DNA of 64,000 nt from Enterobacillus tribolii (GCF_003363015.1 NZ_QRAP01000008.1:62001-126000), one strand, 5' to 3'; positions 42,196 to 52,120 are shown, counted from the stretch's first letter. Translations and numbers: made by a program. The notes: generated by a model from the letters alone, not told the origin.

Positions 42196-45100
42196 TCGCC
42201 GCCGTGATTCGCTGGTCCTTACGTAACCGCCTGCTGGTGTTGCTGGCAGCGGCGGGCCTGGCCCTGTGGGGGCTGTGGGCGGTACAGAAAGCGCCGCTGG
42301 ACGCCCTGCCCGACCTTTCCGACACCCAGGTGATCATCCGCGTCAGCTACCCCGGCAAAGCGCCGCAGATCGTCGAGAATCTGGTCACTTATCCGTTGAC
42401 GACCACCATGCTGTCGGTCCCCGGCGCGAAGACGGTGCGCGGTTTTTCAATGTTCGGCGACGCCTACGTCTATGTGTTGTTCGACGACGGCACCGACCCT
42501 TACTGGGCGCGCTCGCGCGTGCTGGAGTACCTCAGCCAGGTGCAGTCCAGCCTGCCGCCGGAGGCCAAAGCTTCACTGGGGCCGGATGCCACCGGCGTCG
42601 GCTGGGTATTCGAATATGCCCTGACGGATACCACCGGCAAATACAGCCTGGCGGATTTACGCGCCCTGCAGGACTGGACGCTGAAGTACGAGCTGAAAAC
42701 CGTTCCCAACGTCTCTGAAGTCGCCAGCGTCGGCGGCATGGTGCGTCAGTATCAGGTGGTGTTGCAGCCGGAAAAAATGCGCGCGCTCAACGTCACCCAC
42801 CAGCAGATTACCGCCGCCATCAAAGCCGCTAATCAGGAAGGCGGCGGCTCGGTGCTGGAATTGGGGGAAGCGGAGTATATGGTGCGCACCTCCGGCTATC
42901 TGCAATCGCTGAATGATTTCCGCAACGTGGTGGTCACGAGCCGCAACGGCGTACCGGTGATGCTGTCCGACGTCGCCGCCCTGCGCCTCGGGCCGGAAAT
43001 GCGGCGCGGCATCGCGGAGCTGAACGGCGAAGGCGAAGTCGCTGGCGGCATTATCATCATGCGCTCCGGCAAAAACGCGCTGGAAACCATCGACGCGGTG
43101 AAAACCAAGCTGGCGCAGTTGCAGCACAGCCTGCCGCCGGGCGTGAATATCGTCACCACCTATGACCGTTCCCAGCTGATTGAAAACGCCATCGACACTC
43201 TGTCGTACAAGCTGCTGGAAGAATTTATCGTCGTCGCGGCAATCTGCGCGCTGTTCCTGTTTCACTTCCGCTCCGCCCTGGTGGCGATGATCAGCCTGCC
43301 GCTGGGCATCCTCGGCGCGTTCGTCATCATGCATTATCAGGGCGTGAACGCGAATATCATGTCGCTCGGCGGCATTGCCATCGCTATCGGCGCGATGGTC
43401 GACGCCGCCATCGTGATGATCGAAAACATGCATAAGGCGCTGGAGCAGTGGCGGCATGAACATCCGGGGCAGAAACCGCGCAGCGATGATTATTGGCGCG
43501 TGACGGAAAAGGCGGCGATTGAAGTCGGCCCGGCGCTGTTTTGCAGCCTGTTGATTATCACACTGTCGTTCATCCCGGTTTTTGCCCTGGAGGCGCAGGA
43601 AGGCAAGATGTTTTCCCCGCTGGCCTTCACCAAAACCTATGCCATGGCGGTCGCGGCCGGACTGGGCATTACGCTGGTGCCGGTGCTGATGGGGTATTTT
43701 ATCCGCGGCAACATCCCGGATGAATCCGCCAACCCGCTCAACCGCTGGCTGATTGCGCTATATCACCCGCTGCTGGAGTGGGTGCTGGCGCGGCCGAAAA
43801 CCACGCTCGCGATCTCCGCCCTGCTGCTGGCGCTGACGGCCTTCCCCCTCAGCCGGCTGGGCAGCGAATTCATGCCGCCGCTGGACGAGGGCGACCTGCT
43901 CTATATGCCATCCACCCTGCCCGGCATCTCGGCGCGCGAAGCAGGCCGGTTACTGCAACTGACCGATCGCCTGATCAAAACCGTGCCGGAGGTGGAGACG
44001 GTATTCGGTAAAGCCGGACGGGCGGAAACCGCCACCGATCCCGCACCGCTGACCATGCTGGAAACCACCATCCGCTTTAAACCGCATGACCAGTGGCGGC
44101 CGGGCATGACGATGGACAAGCTGATTGCCGAACTGGACGCCAGGGTTCAGGTTCCCGGCATCGCCAACGTCTGGGTACCGCCGATACGCAACCGGCTCGA
44201 CATGCTGTCGACCGGGATCAAAAGCCCGGTGGGCATCAAGGTTAACGGTAACGATCTTGCCCAAATCGAGCCGGTGGCCGAACAGATCGAACGGGTGGTG
44301 AAACAGGTGCCCGGCGTCACCTCCGCACTGGCCGAACGCATGAGCGGCGGCCGTTACGTCGATATCGACATCAAACGCGACGCCGCGGCCCGCTACGGCG
44401 TCACCGTACAGGAGTTGCAGTCAGTCGTCGCAACATTGGTGGGCGGAGAAAACATCGGCGAAACCATCGAAGGCCGCCAGCGCTTCCCCATCAATATTCG
44501 TTATCCGCGCGAGCTGCGTGATACGCCGGAAAAACTGCGCGCCCTGCCGATCGTCACCGCCTCCGGCGCGCAGGTAACGCTGGGCGATCTGGCGACCGTA
44601 CGCATCAGCGAGGGCGCGCCGATGCTGAAAAGCGAAAATGCACGTCTGTCCGACTGGATTTACGTCGACCTGCGCGGGCGCGATCTGAAATCAGCTGTCG
44701 AAGAGATGCAGCAGGCGGTAAGCCAGCAGGTAAAACTGCCGGAAGGCGTGTCGTTGAGCTGGTCCGGGCAGTTTGAATATCTGGAACGCGCCAGCGCGCG
44801 GCTGACGCTGGTTCTGCCGCTGACGTTGATCATTATCTTCGTCCTGCTGTACGTCACCTTCGGCAAAATCCGCGACGCCCTGCTGATTATGGGCACCTTG
44901 CCTTTCGCCCTGATCGGCGGCGTGTGGCTGCTTTACCTTCTGGGGTATAACCTGTCGGTGGCCGGCGCGGTCGGCTTTATTGCCCTGGCCGGGGTTTCTG
45001 CCGAGTTCGGGGTCGTTATGCTGCTGTATCTTAACCACGCGGTGGAGAAACGACAGAAAGACGGCGCGCCCTTGTCATACGGGCACATGCTGGATGCCCT

Positions 45101-45314
45101 GCGTGAAGGTGCGGTACTGCGCGTGCGGCCCAAGGTGATGACGGTAGCGACCATCATGGCCGGCCTGCTGCCTATCATGTGGGGCGGCGGCACCGGCTCT
45201 GAAGTGATGCAGCGCATCGCGGCGCCGATGATCGGCGGCATGATCACGGCGCCGCTGCTGTCGATGCTGGTGATTCCGGCGGTCTATCTGTTGCTGCATC
45301 CGGCGAAGAAATAA
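42192..45314 (+). CDS. cusA: CusA-like heavy-metal RND efflux pump
   Basis: This 1040-residue inner-membrane proton antiporter of the HME-RND group has an N-terminal helix, two large periplasmic loops (about 35-335 and 560-865) and twelve transmembrane helices. The proton-relay aspartate is in [15 protein letters not shown] near residue 404. [15 protein letters not shown] near 130 is typical of CusA/CzcA. Pairing with two CusF domains argues for Cu(I)/Ag(I) rather than Co/Zn/Cd, by inference. The operon ends with a strong terminator. Confidence 0.92.
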   Translation: MIAAVIRWSLRNRLLVLLAAAGLALWGLWAVQKAPLDALPDLSDTQVIIRVSYPGKAPQIVENLVTYPLTTTMLSVPGAKTVRGFSMFGDAYVYVLFDDGTDPYWARSRVLEYLSQVQSSLPPEAKASLGPDATGVGWVFEYALTDTTGKYSLADLRALQDWTLKYELKTVPNVSEVASVGGMVRQYQVVLQPEKMRALNVTHQQITAAIKAANQEGGGSVLELGEAEYMVRTSGYLQSLNDFRNVVVTSRNGVPVMLSDVAALRLGPEMRRGIAELNGEGEVAGGIIIMRSGKNALETIDAVKTKLAQLQHSLPPGVNIVTTYDRSQLIENAIDTLSYKLLEEFIVVAAICALFLFHFRSALVAMISLPLGILGAFVIMHYQGVNANIMSLGGIAIAIGAMVDAAIVMIENMHKALEQWRHEHPGQKPRSDDYWRVTEKAAIEVGPALFCSLLIITLSFIPVFALEAQEGKMFSPLAFTKTYAMAVAAGLGITLVPVLMGYFIRGNIPDESANPLNRWLIALYHPLLEWVLARPKTTLAISALLLALTAFPLSRLGSEFMPPLDEGDLLYMPSTLPGISAREAGRLLQLTDRLIKTVPEVETVFGKAGRAETATDPAPLTMLETTIRFKPHDQWRPGMTMDKLIAELDARVQVPGIANVWVPPIRNRLDMLSTGIKSPVGIKVNGNDLAQIEPVAEQIERVVKQVPGVTSALAERMSGGRYVDIDIKRDAAARYGVTVQELQSVVATLVGGENIGETIEGRQRFPINIRYPRELRDTPEKLRALPIVTASGAQVTLGDLATVRISEGAPMLKSENARLSDWIYVDLRGRDLKSAVEEMQQAVSQQVKLPEGVSLSWSGQFEYLERASARLTLVLPLTLIIIFVLLYVTFGKIRDALLIMGTLPFALIGGVWLLYLLGYNLSVAGAVGFIALAGVSAEFGVVMLLYLNHAVEKRQKDGAPLSYGHMLDALREGAVLRVRPKVMTVATIMAGLLPIMWGGGTGSEVMQRIAAPMIGGMITAPLLSMLVIPAVYLLLHPAKK

Positions 45315-45320
45315 GGCATT

Positions 45321-45343
45321 CCGGGCGTTCCGCGCCCGGTTTT
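45321..45343 (+). terminator. Terminator of the cus-like operon
   Basis: CCGGGCG pairs with CGCCCGG across a 5-nt loop, followed by TTTT, just past the RND gene. Confidence 0.85.
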
Positions 45344-45498
45344 CCGGCGGTCAGTATTCTGGTTTACTCCGAGTTTATGTCCGGGGGGTTCCGCTTGCCG
45401 CGTTTGAGGTCTACGCTTACAGCGTAAGTGAAGCCGTTAAGGCCTGCCCGCAGGTCTGAAAACGACACGCCAAACAACACGCAAAAGGAACAATTCTC

Positions 45499-45831
45499 AT
45501 GTTTATGCGCAAGGTTCTCCCTGTTTTCGCCGGGCTGCTGCTGGCCGGCAGCGTTTTTGCCGCCGACACCGCCACGAAGGCGCCTTCGGAAAAACAGCTG
45601 GCCCAGCAACAGAAAATGACCGACTGCAACAAACAAGCTACGGCTAAGTCGCTGAAAGGCGACGAGCGTAAAACCTTTATGGGTAGCTGCCTGAAAGCCG
45701 GCAGTCATTCCGGCGAAGCCCTGACCCCGCAGCAGCAAAAAATGAAAAGCTGTAACACGCAAGCGGCCGGGAAAGATCTGAAAGGCGACGCGCGTAAAAC
45801 CTTTATGAGCACCTGCCTGAAAAAAAGCTAA
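45499..45831 (+). CDS. psiF: PsiF repeat protein
   Basis: This 110-residue secreted protein has a signal peptide (MFMRKVLPVFAGLLLAGSVFA) and two PsiF repeats of about 35 residues, each with QQQKM, a Cys-Asn pair, LKGD-R-KTFM and a second Cys. The paired cysteines suggest a disulfide in each repeat. PsiF is phosphate-starvation induced in E. coli; no Pho box was resolved here. AAGGAA precedes the first ATG; the second ATG, two codons later, is also possible. Confidence 0.9.
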   Translation: MFMRKVLPVFAGLLLAGSVFAADTATKAPSEKQLAQQQKMTDCNKQATAKSLKGDERKTFMGSCLKAGSHSGEALTPQQQKMKSCNTQAAGKDLKGDARKTFMSTCLKKS

Positions 45832-45852
45832 GCGCCGTTTCACCTTCTCTTC

Positions 45853-45876
45853 GCGGGAAAGCACACGCTTTCCCGC
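45853..45876 (+). terminator. Hairpin downstream of psiF
   Basis: GCGGGAAAGC pairs perfectly with GCTTTCCCGC around a 4-nt loop, 21 bp past the stop. The tail TCATTAT is only moderately T-rich. Confidence 0.7.
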
Positions 45877-45959
45877 TCATTATGCATATCCAGTCGTCAA
45901 TAAATTGTCTATGTTTATTCTCATGTTTGTTATTGCCGCGCCTCACGTCACGGCAGTAT

Positions 45960-45978
45960 AATGATAATAGTTATCATT
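45960..45978. promoter_or_regulatory. Fur box upstream of gpmA
   Basis: AATGATAATAGTTATCATT is a perfect 8-bp inverted repeat around a 3-bp centre, matching the Fur 7-1-7 pattern. It ends 27 bp before the gpmA ATG. E. coli gpmA is a known Fur target. Confidence 0.88.
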
Positions 45979-46005
45979 TAAAAAGTTAAACAAAGGAGTT
46001 TAGCC

Positions 46006-46758
46006 ATGGCTGTAACGAAGCTGGTACTGGTAAGACACGGTGAGAGTGAGTGGAACAAAGAGAACCGCTTCACCGGCTGGACGGACGTTGAGCTTTCCGA
46101 CAAAGGACGCACCGAAGCAAAATCCGCGGGCAAACTGCTTAAAGCCGAAGGTTTCTCTTTCGACTTCGCGTATACCTCGGTCCTGAAGCGCGCTATCCAT
46201 ACGCTGTGGTTCGCACTGGACGAGCTGGATCAACAATGGTTGCCGGTGGAGAAATCCTGGAAACTGAACGAACGTCACTACGGCGCGTTACAGGGACTGA
46301 ACAAAGCGGAAACCGCGCAAAAATACGGCGACGACCAGGTTAAGCTGTGGCGCCGCGGCTTTGCCGTCACGCCGCCGGAGCTGACGAAGGACGACGAGCG
46401 TTATCCGGGGCACGACCCGCGCTATGCCAAACTGAGCGAAAAAGAGCTGCCGGTTACCGAAAGCCTAGCGACCACCATCGACCGCGTGATCCCTTACTGG
46501 AACGACGTGATCAAGCCGCGTATCGCCAGCGGTGAACGCGTGATTATCGCCGCACACGGCAACTCGCTGCGCGCCCTGGTGAAGTACCTCGATAATCTGA
46601 ATGAAGAAGAAATCCTCGAACTGAATATCCCGACCGGCGTGCCGTTGGTTTACGAGTTCGACGAAAAGATGAACCCGATCAAACACTACTACCTGGGCAA
46701 TGCGGACGAAATCGCCGCCAAAGCCGCGGCGGTCGCCAATCAGGGCAAAGCCAAATAA
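46006..46758 (+). CDS. gpmA: 2,3-bisphosphoglycerate-dependent phosphoglycerate mutase
   Basis: This 250-residue cytosolic glycolytic enzyme interconverts 3- and 2-phosphoglycerate. The phospho-histidine is in [10 protein letters not shown] near residue 11, and the second catalytic His is in [12 protein letters not shown] near residue 185. Length matches E. coli (250). AAGGAG precedes the ATG, and a Fur box overlaps the promoter region. Confidence 0.97.
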   Translation: MAVTKLVLVRHGESEWNKENRFTGWTDVELSDKGRTEAKSAGKLLKAEGFSFDFAYTSVLKRAIHTLWFALDELDQQWLPVEKSWKLNERHYGALQGLNKAETAQKYGDDQVKLWRRGFAVTPPELTKDDERYPGHDPRYAKLSEKELPVTESLATTIDRVIPYWNDVIKPRIASGERVIIAAHGNSLRALVKYLDNLNEEEILELNIPTGVPLVYEFDEKMNPIKHYYLGNADEIAAKAAAVANQGKAK

Positions 46759-46765
46759 CCTTTCC

Positions 46766-46795
46766 GGCCCCGGCGACGGGGCCTCTCTCCTGCTT
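46766..46795 (+). terminator. Terminator of gpmA
   Basis: GGCCCCG pairs with CGGGGCC around a GCGA tetraloop, followed by a pyrimidine-rich tail, 7 bp past the stop. Confidence 0.75.
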
Positions 46796-46923
46796 TTCTT
46801 TCCCCCGCGGCTTGCCGGATTGCCGGTTCAGCAACTATTACTTAATAGATACCGTTTACCGACACGGCATGCGCCGGCAGGTCAATGCCGCTACGCAGCC
46901 CTTTTCTCCCAAGGAGGTTGCTC

Positions 46924-47268
46924 ATGATTCTTCCCGCAGTCCGGCGTAGCGCGCTGTTACTGGGCGGTTTACTGCTCAGCGCATCGTCACTGGCTATGGA
47001 TACCAGCGTTATTTTAGTTAATCCGACCGGTATTTCCGTCCTGGACGGCCAGGCCCGCTATCAGGACGCGCAGGGCAAGTGGCACGACGCCGGTTCTGTC
47101 AATCAGCCGGACAATAGGTTACCGACCCACGGGCGCAAGCTGAACAACATCAGAATGGACGACAACGCGGTCAGCGACGTTCGCCTGCAACCGATCCGCG
47201 CGACCAGCCGCCAGGTGCGCCCCTATGTGATCCTGACCTCCACCCGGGTAAACGGGCAGACCTATTAA
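46924..47268 (+). CDS. Hypothetical secreted protein, 114 residues
   Basis: This 114-residue protein has a clear signal peptide (positive MILPAVRR, a hydrophobic leucine-rich core, cleavage near SSLAMD). The mature part of about 90 residues lacks cysteines, with short beta-type stretches such as TSVILVNPTGISVLDG and RPYVILTSTRVNG. I do not recognise the family. A very strong AAGGAGG precedes the ATG at 46924, which decides the start. E. coli has the unrelated ybgS near this place. It converges on aroG across a shared terminator. Confidence 0.75.
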   Translation: MILPAVRRSALLLGGLLLSASSLAMDTSVILVNPTGISVLDGQARYQDAQGKWHDAGSVNQPDNRLPTHGRKLNNIRMDDNAVSDVRLQPIRATSRQVRPYVILTSTRVNGQTY

Positions 47269-47272
47269 ACGC

Positions 47273-47302
47273 AAAAGACCGGGCATACCGGCCCGGTCTT
47301 TT
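47273..47302. terminator. Bidirectional terminator before aroG
   Basis: AAAAGACCGGGC and GCCCGGTCTTTT form a perfect 12-bp stem with a 6-nt loop, with A and T runs on both sides. It serves both convergent genes. Confidence 0.92.
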
Positions 47303-47321
47303 CGCTGACGCCGCATCACAT

Positions 47322-48374
47322 TCAGGCGTTACGCGCTTTTACCGCCGCCGCTAACTGGCGCAGCAACGTTTCCGTATCCTGCCAGCCGATGCAGGCGTCG
47401 GTCACGCTCTTGCCATAAACCAGCGCTTCGCCGCTTTCCAGGCTCTGATTGCCTTCAACCAGGTTGCTTTCAATCATGACGCCCATGATGCTCTTTTCGC
47501 CGGTAGCAAGCTGACGGCACACGTCCGTACCCACGTCCATCTGCTTTTTAAACTGCTTGCTGCTGTTGGCGTGGCTGAAGTCAATCATCACCAGCTCCGG
47601 CAGACCGGCTTTTTTCAGCCCTTCCTTCACCGCCTGCACGTGCTCGGCGCTGTAGTTCGGCTCTTTACCGCCGCGCAGGATGATATGGCAATCGCTGTTA
47701 CCACTGGTATTCACGATGGCCGAATGCCCCCACTTGGTCACAGACAGGAAGCAGTGCGGCGCGCTGGCGGCATTGATCGCATCAATGGCGACCTTGATCG
47801 TGCCGTCAGTACCGTTTTTAAAGCCGACCGGGCAGGAAAGGCCGGATGACAGCTCGCGGTGTACCTGGGATTCGGTCGTGCGCGCGCCGATGGCGCCCCA
47901 GCTCATCAGGTCCGCCACGTACTGCGGGGTGATCATGTCGAGGAATTCCCCGGCGGTCGGCATGCCGCTGTCGTTGATTTCCAGCAGCAAGCTACGGGCG
48001 ATGCGCAGGCCGTCATTGATCTGGTAACTATTATCCATATGCGGATCGTTGATCAGCCCTTTCCAGCCCACGGTGGTGCGGGGTTTTTCAAAATAAACCC
48101 GCATCACGATCTCCAGTTCGCCGTTCAGCTCTTCGCGCAGCGCAAGTAAACGTTGCGCATACTCTTTGGCTGCGGCGGGATCGTGAATAGAGCACGGGCC
48201 GACGATCACTAACAGGCGATCGTCCTGATCGTGCAATATCCGGTGAATAGCGCGACGCGCCAGCGACACCGTATCCGCCGCCTGCTCGCTTGCGGGAAAC
48301 TTCTCTAACAGCGCAACCGGCGGCAGGAGTTCCTTGATTTCTTTAATGCGTAAGTCGTCGTTCAGGTAATTCAT
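47322..48374 (-). CDS. aroG: 3-deoxy-7-phosphoheptulonate synthase, Phe-sensitive
   Basis: This 350-residue DAHP synthase condenses PEP with erythrose 4-phosphate, the first step of aromatic amino acid synthesis. IGPCSIHDPAAAKEYA-type sequence near residue 60 (metal/PEP site Cys61) and the GARTTESQVHRELASGL-type region near 180 are conserved. The sequence is nearly colinear with E. coli AroG, including MNY-NDDLRIKEIKELLPPVALLEKFP, which separates it from AroF and AroH. A TyrR box lies about 65 bp upstream. Confidence 0.97.
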   Translation of the reverse strand: MNYLNDDLRIKEIKELLPPVALLEKFPASEQAADTVSLARRAIHRILHDQDDRLLVIVGPCSIHDPAAAKEYAQRLLALREELNGELEIVMRVYFEKPRTTVGWKGLINDPHMDNSYQINDGLRIARSLLLEINDSGMPTAGEFLDMITPQYVADLMSWGAIGARTTESQVHRELSSGLSCPVGFKNGTDGTIKVAIDAINAASAPHCFLSVTKWGHSAIVNTSGNSDCHIILRGGKEPNYSAEHVQAVKEGLKKAGLPELVMIDFSHANSSKQFKKQMDVGTDVCRQLATGEKSIMGVMIESNLVEGNQSLESGEALVYGKSVTDACIGWQDTETLLRQLAAAVKARNA

Positions 48375-48439
48375 AGCTTGTCCAATGGTGCCTTTCGGTA
48401 AAACTCAAGTCTTTCAATCTATCCCGACAATGGCTGACT

Positions 48440-48457
48440 TGTAAACGTAACTTTGCA
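48440..48457. promoter_or_regulatory. TyrR box upstream of aroG
   Basis: TGTAAA-N6-TTTGCA matches the TyrR consensus TGTAAA-N6-TTTACA at 11 of 12 positions, in the aroG-zitB intergenic region. aroG is a TyrR-regulated gene in E. coli. Confidence 0.78.
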
Positions 48458-48596
48458 CTCAGATTTTTATGTCTGCCTGAACACCCTGAGTTATAAACCA
48501 AAAAAGTTAACGGCCAGAGAAAGGAGTTATCTGACAGGGTCGCCGTTGCCCCGCGTCAGGAGTAAACTGAAAGAAATCTTCTATGGATCGCAACGT

Positions 48597-49541
48597 ATGC
48601 CCGAACACACCCATGCTTCTCCCGCAACGCATGACGGCAACAGCCGGCGCTTAGTGCTGGCTTTTGTCGTCACCGCCCTGTTCATGATTGCCGAAGTGGC
48701 CGGCGGGATCATATCCGGTTCGCTGGCGCTGCTGGCCGATGCCGGCCATATGCTGACCGACGCCGCCGCCCTGCTGGTCGCGATTCTGGCGGTGCGCTTC
48801 GCCCGGCGCGATCCTACGGCTCAGCACTCTTTCGGCTATCTGCGTTTAACGACGCTGGCGGCGTTCGTCAATGCGGCTGCGCTGATGGTGATCGTCGTTA
48901 TTATCGTCTGGGAGGCGATACGCCGCTTTTTGGCGCCGGCGCCGGTAATGGGTCCGACAATGCTGGCCGTCGCCGTAGCCGGGCTGCTGGCGAACCTGCT
49001 GGCGTTCTGGCTGCTGCATCACGGTTCGGAAGAGAAAAACATCAACGTCCGCGCCGCCGCCCTGCATGTCCTGGGCGATTTGCTCGGCTCCGTCGGCGCG
49101 ATTGCGGCGGCCATCGTCATCATGTGGACCGGCTGGACGCCCATCGACCCGATTCTTTCCGTGCTGGTTTCCTGCCTGGTGCTGCGCAGCGCCTGGCGTT
49201 TGCTGAAAGAGAGCACCAATGAGCTGCTGGAAGGCACGCCGCTGGGCATAGACAGCGTGAAGCTGCAAAAGGCGCTGTGCCGCGAGTTTCCGGAAGTGCG
49301 CAACGTGCATCATGTACACATCTGGCAGATAGGCGAACAGCGCCTGATGACGCTGCACGTGCACGTTATTCCGCCGCACGACCACGACGCGCTGCTAGAC
49401 CGGCTGCAACACTATCTGGAAGAGCATTACCATATCGGGCACGCCACCATTCAGATGGAGTATCAAGGCTGCGAAGAGCCGGATTGCGACCTGACGCACC
49501 ACGCCGCGCAATCAGCGGGACACGCGCATCATCATCATTGA
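48597..49541 (+). CDS. zitB: Zinc efflux transporter of the cation diffusion facilitator family
   Basis: This 314-residue antiporter has six transmembrane helices. The zinc-site His/Asp pairs lie in helices II and V ([11 protein letters not shown] near 48-58 and [11 protein letters not shown] near 155-165). A cytosolic C-terminal ferredoxin-like domain contains HHVHIWQIG and ends in a run of histidines. I chose the ATG at 48597, giving E. coli-like length (313). The frame is open upstream to 48453, but that stretch contains the TyrR box region. The ribosome binding site is weak (GGATCG). Confidence 0.9.
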   Translation: MPEHTHASPATHDGNSRRLVLAFVVTALFMIAEVAGGIISGSLALLADAGHMLTDAAALLVAILAVRFARRDPTAQHSFGYLRLTTLAAFVNAAALMVIVVIIVWEAIRRFLAPAPVMGPTMLAVAVAGLLANLLAFWLLHHGSEEKNINVRAAALHVLGDLLGSVGAIAAAIVIMWTGWTPIDPILSVLVSCLVLRSAWRLLKESTNELLEGTPLGIDSVKLQKALCREFPEVRNVHHVHIWQIGEQRLMTLHVHVIPPHDHDALLDRLQHYLEEHYHIGHATIQMEYQGCEEPDCDLTHHAAQSAGHAHHHH

Positions 49542-49553
49542 GAAAGCATCACT

Positions 49554-49584
49554 AAAAAACGCCCCGTGATACGGGGCGTTTTTA
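49554..49584. terminator. Bidirectional terminator between zitB and pnuC
   Basis: AACGCCCCGT pairs with ACGGGGCGTT around a GAT loop, with an A-run before and a T-run after. The two genes converge on it. Confidence 0.9.
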
Positions 49585-50310
49585 TCAGGACGCAGAGGAA
49601 AACGGACGGGAACCGTTCTTTCTGGCGCTTTTAATCCAAAGCCAGGAGCCGTTCAGCGCAATGGCCGTCAGGATCAGGTATTCCAGCGCCATGGCGTAGA
49701 CGCCCTGAATCGCGAAAATCACCACGCTGATCACGTCCACTACCACCCACAGCAGCCAGTTCTCAACGTATTTACGCGTCATCAGGACCATTGCCACAAT
49801 CGACAACACCATCATGGCGGAATCCCAGAACGGGAAGGCATCCGGTTGCAGCGCCGGCATGGTGACCTGCATCCCCATCCCCTGCATTAAATCAACGCAC
49901 ACCCGGGTCAGGAAGGCGAATACCGTATCGATATGGAAAGTCATCAGCAACAGGCCGGCCAGAGAGGCCACGCCCCACGCCAGCGCGCCGGACGCGCTCA
50001 GCCAGCGGATTTTAAGCTCGGCCTGGTTGCCGTCTGTGGTGCGGCTCCAGGCATACCAACCGTAGATGTTGGCGGCAAAGAAAAACACCTGTAGCAGCAG
50101 GCTGGCATACAGCTGGATCTGAAAAAAGATCACCGCGAACAGCGTGACGTTGATCAGGCCGAACAGATAGTTGACGATCTTCTCTTTGCTGGCGAACCAG
50201 ATGCACAGCAGGCCGAACAGCGTACCGATGGCTTCAATCCATGAAAGATCGTAACCCCCCTCGCCCAGCGGGATGTGAACCAGAATATTGCCCGTACTGA
50301 AGAAATCCAT
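49585..50310 (-). CDS. pnuC: Nicotinamide riboside transporter PnuC
   Basis: This 241-residue inner-membrane transporter of the PnuC/SWEET-like fold has seven hydrophobic segments and the ligand-site features WYAW near residue 85 and NWLLWVVVDV near 185. It imports nicotinamide riboside for NAD synthesis. It starts 21 bp after nadA and is probably cotranscribed with it under NadR control, as in E. coli. Confidence 0.94.
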   Translation of the reverse strand: MDFFSTGNILVHIPLGEGGYDLSWIEAIGTLFGLLCIWFASKEKIVNYLFGLINVTLFAVIFFQIQLYASLLLQVFFFAANIYGWYAWSRTTDGNQAELKIRWLSASGALAWGVASLAGLLLMTFHIDTVFAFLTRVCVDLMQGMGMQVTMPALQPDAFPFWDSAMMVLSIVAMVLMTRKYVENWLLWVVVDVISVVIFAIQGVYAMALEYLILTAIALNGSWLWIKSARKNGSRPFSSAS

Positions 50311-50331
50311 CGTTACCTCGCGTTACGGAAA

Positions 50332-51384
50332 TCAGGCATTACCTTTTACCCGCAGCTTCAGTTCGGCGGCAAAATCCAGCATCCGGTTCAGCGGAATCAG
50401 CGCTTTTTCGCGCACGCCGTCGTCTACGTGGATCTCATGCTGACTGCCGCCCTGCTCCAGCCCTTCGGCAATCGCTTTCAGGCCGTTCATCGCCATCCAG
50501 GGGCAGTGAGCGCAACTGCGGCAGGTAGCGCCTTCCCCGGCGGTAGGCGCTTCCAGCAACTCTTTGTCCGGGCATGCCTGCTGCATCTTGTAGAAAATGC
50601 CGCGATCGGTAGCCACGATCATCTGCGGGTTGGGCAACGTACGGGCCGCCTGAATCAGCTGGCTGGTTGATCCCACTGCATCGGCCAGCTCCACCACGCT
50701 GTGCGGCGATTCCGGATGCACCAGCACCGCAGCCTGCGGGTACAGCGCTTTCATGGCGGCAAGCGACTGGGTCTTGAATTCGTCGTGGACGATGCAGGCG
50801 CCCTGCCAGCACAGTATGTCCGCGCCGGTCTGCTTCTGCACGTAGCTGCCGAGATGGCGGTCCGGCGCCCAGATAATTTTTTCGCCCAGGCTGTCGAGGT
50901 GTTCAATCAGCTCTACCGCGATGCTGGAAGTCACAACCCAGTCGGCGCGAGCTTTTACCGCCGCCGAGGTGTTGGCGTACACCACCACGGTGCGATCGGG
51001 ATGGGCATCGCAAAACGCCGAAAACTCAGCCTCAGGGCAGCCCAAATCCAGGGAACATTCGGCCTGCAGGGTCGGCATCAGCACCTGCTTCTCCGGGCTG
51101 AGGATTTTGGCGGTTTCGCCCATAAAGCGCACGCCGGCCACCAACAGGGTTTGCGCCGGGTGGTCGCGCCCAAAGCGGGCCATCTCCAGCGAATCCGCCA
51201 CGCAGCCGCCGGTTTCTTCCGCCAGCGCCTGAATTTCCGGATCGGTGTAGTAATGCGCCACCAGCACCGCATTGCGTTGCTTCAGCAGCGTTTTGATTTT
51301 TTCACGATAGAAACGTTTTTCATCTGGAACCAATGAAGCCGGTTTCGGCGGAAACGGATATACCGCAGCATTCGGGTCAAACAT
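50332..51384 (-). CDS. nadA: Quinolinate synthase A
   Basis: This 350-residue [4Fe-4S] enzyme condenses iminoaspartate with dihydroxyacetone phosphate to quinolinate in NAD biosynthesis. Cluster cysteines are visible in [25 protein letters not shown] and CRSCAHCPW. The ATG at 51384 has GAGGGA upstream; a GTG 15 bases earlier is less likely. A NadR box lies upstream at 51471-51488. Confidence 0.96.
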   Translation of the reverse strand: MFDPNAAVYPFPPKPASLVPDEKRFYREKIKTLLKQRNAVLVAHYYTDPEIQALAEETGGCVADSLEMARFGRDHPAQTLLVAGVRFMGETAKILSPEKQVLMPTLQAECSLDLGCPEAEFSAFCDAHPDRTVVVYANTSAAVKARADWVVTSSIAVELIEHLDSLGEKIIWAPDRHLGSYVQKQTGADILCWQGACIVHDEFKTQSLAAMKALYPQAAVLVHPESPHSVVELADAVGSTSQLIQAARTLPNPQMIVATDRGIFYKMQQACPDKELLEAPTAGEGATCRSCAHCPWMAMNGLKAIAEGLEQGGSQHEIHVDDGVREKALIPLNRMLDFAAELKLRVKGNA

Positions 51385-51470
51385 CGCGTTATCCCTCACT
51401 TCCCGTGGAGATGGATCGTTCGCTGAGTATACCGCAATTCACTGGTGAAGCGACCACTTAATAGTCATTT

Positions 51471-51488
51471 TGTTTTATATACTAAACA
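51471..51488. promoter_or_regulatory. NadR box upstream of nadA
   Basis: TGTTTTATATACTAAACA fits the NadR consensus TGTTTA-N6-TAAACA with one mismatch. It is near-identical to the E. coli nadA operator and lies 86 bp upstream of the nadA start. Confidence 0.88.
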
Positions 51489-51570
51489 TGGAGGTAATCG
51501 AAAGCATGAAAAGCAATCGCATTGATACATTGAAGCAAGTAAGGAACTTTATGAGTACAGGGAAATGATT

Positions 51571-51668
51571 GTGGGTCGTACAGGATGACTCGGCTTCGCC
51601 TCGCCCTACGGGCCGTTGCTGCGCAACGTTATCCTTCACTTTGTTGCCCCATCATCTGCATCAAATGA
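51571..51668 (-). repeat. tRNA-linked cloverleaf-like repeat, copy 3 (operon end)
   Basis: The structured body spans 51578-51639 (62 nt). On the minus strand it reads GTGAAGGAT, then three hairpins with triloops GCA, GTA and GAA, then ATCCTGTAC, whose ends pair to close the structure. It follows the last tRNA-Lys gene of the operon and no U-run terminator is seen after it. A 7-bp hairpin that includes the tRNA CCA (CCATCAT/ATGATGG) precedes it. Confidence 0.75.
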
Positions 51669-51744
51669 TGGTGGGTCGTGCAGGATTCGAACCTGCGACC
51701 AATTGATTAAAAGTCAACTGCTCTACCAACTGAGCTAACGACCC
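51669..51744 (-). tRNA. lysT: tRNA-Lys (anticodon UUU)
   Basis: This 76-nt tRNA gene includes an encoded CCA. The anticodon loop reads CTTTTAA, giving the UUU anticodon. Acceptor GGGTCGT pairs with ACGACCC, and the T arm contains GGTTCGAATCC. It is identical to the other three copies and fourth in transcript order. The locus between nadA and cpoB is the lys/val tRNA operon site of E. coli. Confidence 0.97.
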
Positions 51745-51777
51745 GCAGAAATAGCTTAAGCGGAGACGTTTCCTGAA

Positions 51778-51853
51778 TGGTGGGTCGTGCAGGATTCGAA
51801 CCTGCGACCAATTGATTAAAAGTCAACTGCTCTACCAACTGAGCTAACGACCC
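51778..51853 (-). tRNA. tRNA-Lys (anticodon UUU)
   Basis: A 76-nt identical copy with encoded CCA, third in transcript order. The spacer to the next tRNA is 33 bp and has no cloverleaf repeat, unlike the other three tRNA 3' flanks. Confidence 0.97.
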
Positions 51854-51914
51854 ATAACCAGGAAACAAAACAGAAAAACCGGACAGTGAGTGAGATGAAG
51901 ACAAACACTGAGAA

Positions 51915-52014
51915 TGGTGGGTCGTGCAGGATGACTCGGCTTCGCCTCGCCCTACGGGCCGTTGCTGCGCAACGTTATCCTTCACTTAGCTACCCCATCA
52001 TCTGTATCAAATGA
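51915..52014 (-). repeat. tRNA-linked cloverleaf-like repeat, copy 2
   Basis: The body is 51924-51985. The 3' end on the minus strand continues as ATCCTGCACGACCCACCA, identical to the last 18 nt of tRNA-Lys including CCA. It follows the second tRNA-Lys and is preceded by the same CCA-containing hairpin with a 9-nt loop. Confidence 0.8.
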
Positions 52015-52090
52015 TGGTGGGTCGTGCAGGATTCGAACCTGCGACCAATTGATTAAAAGTCAACTGCTCTACCAACTGAGCTAACGACCC
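52015..52090 (-). tRNA. tRNA-Lys (anticodon UUU)
   Basis: A 76-nt identical copy with encoded CCA, second in transcript order. It is followed directly by repeat copy 2. Confidence 0.97.
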
Positions 52091-52120
52091 GCACACGCGG
52101 TTATTACTGTTACTTCAAGA

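Noticed and set aside
48453-48596. 48-residue N-terminal extension of ZitB
   Set aside because: It would overlap the TyrR box region of aroG and is absent from the family; the ATG at 48597 gives the expected length.
51707-51985. 92-codon minus-strand frame across the tRNA genes
   Set aside because: It is simply the translation of two tRNA genes and a repeat.
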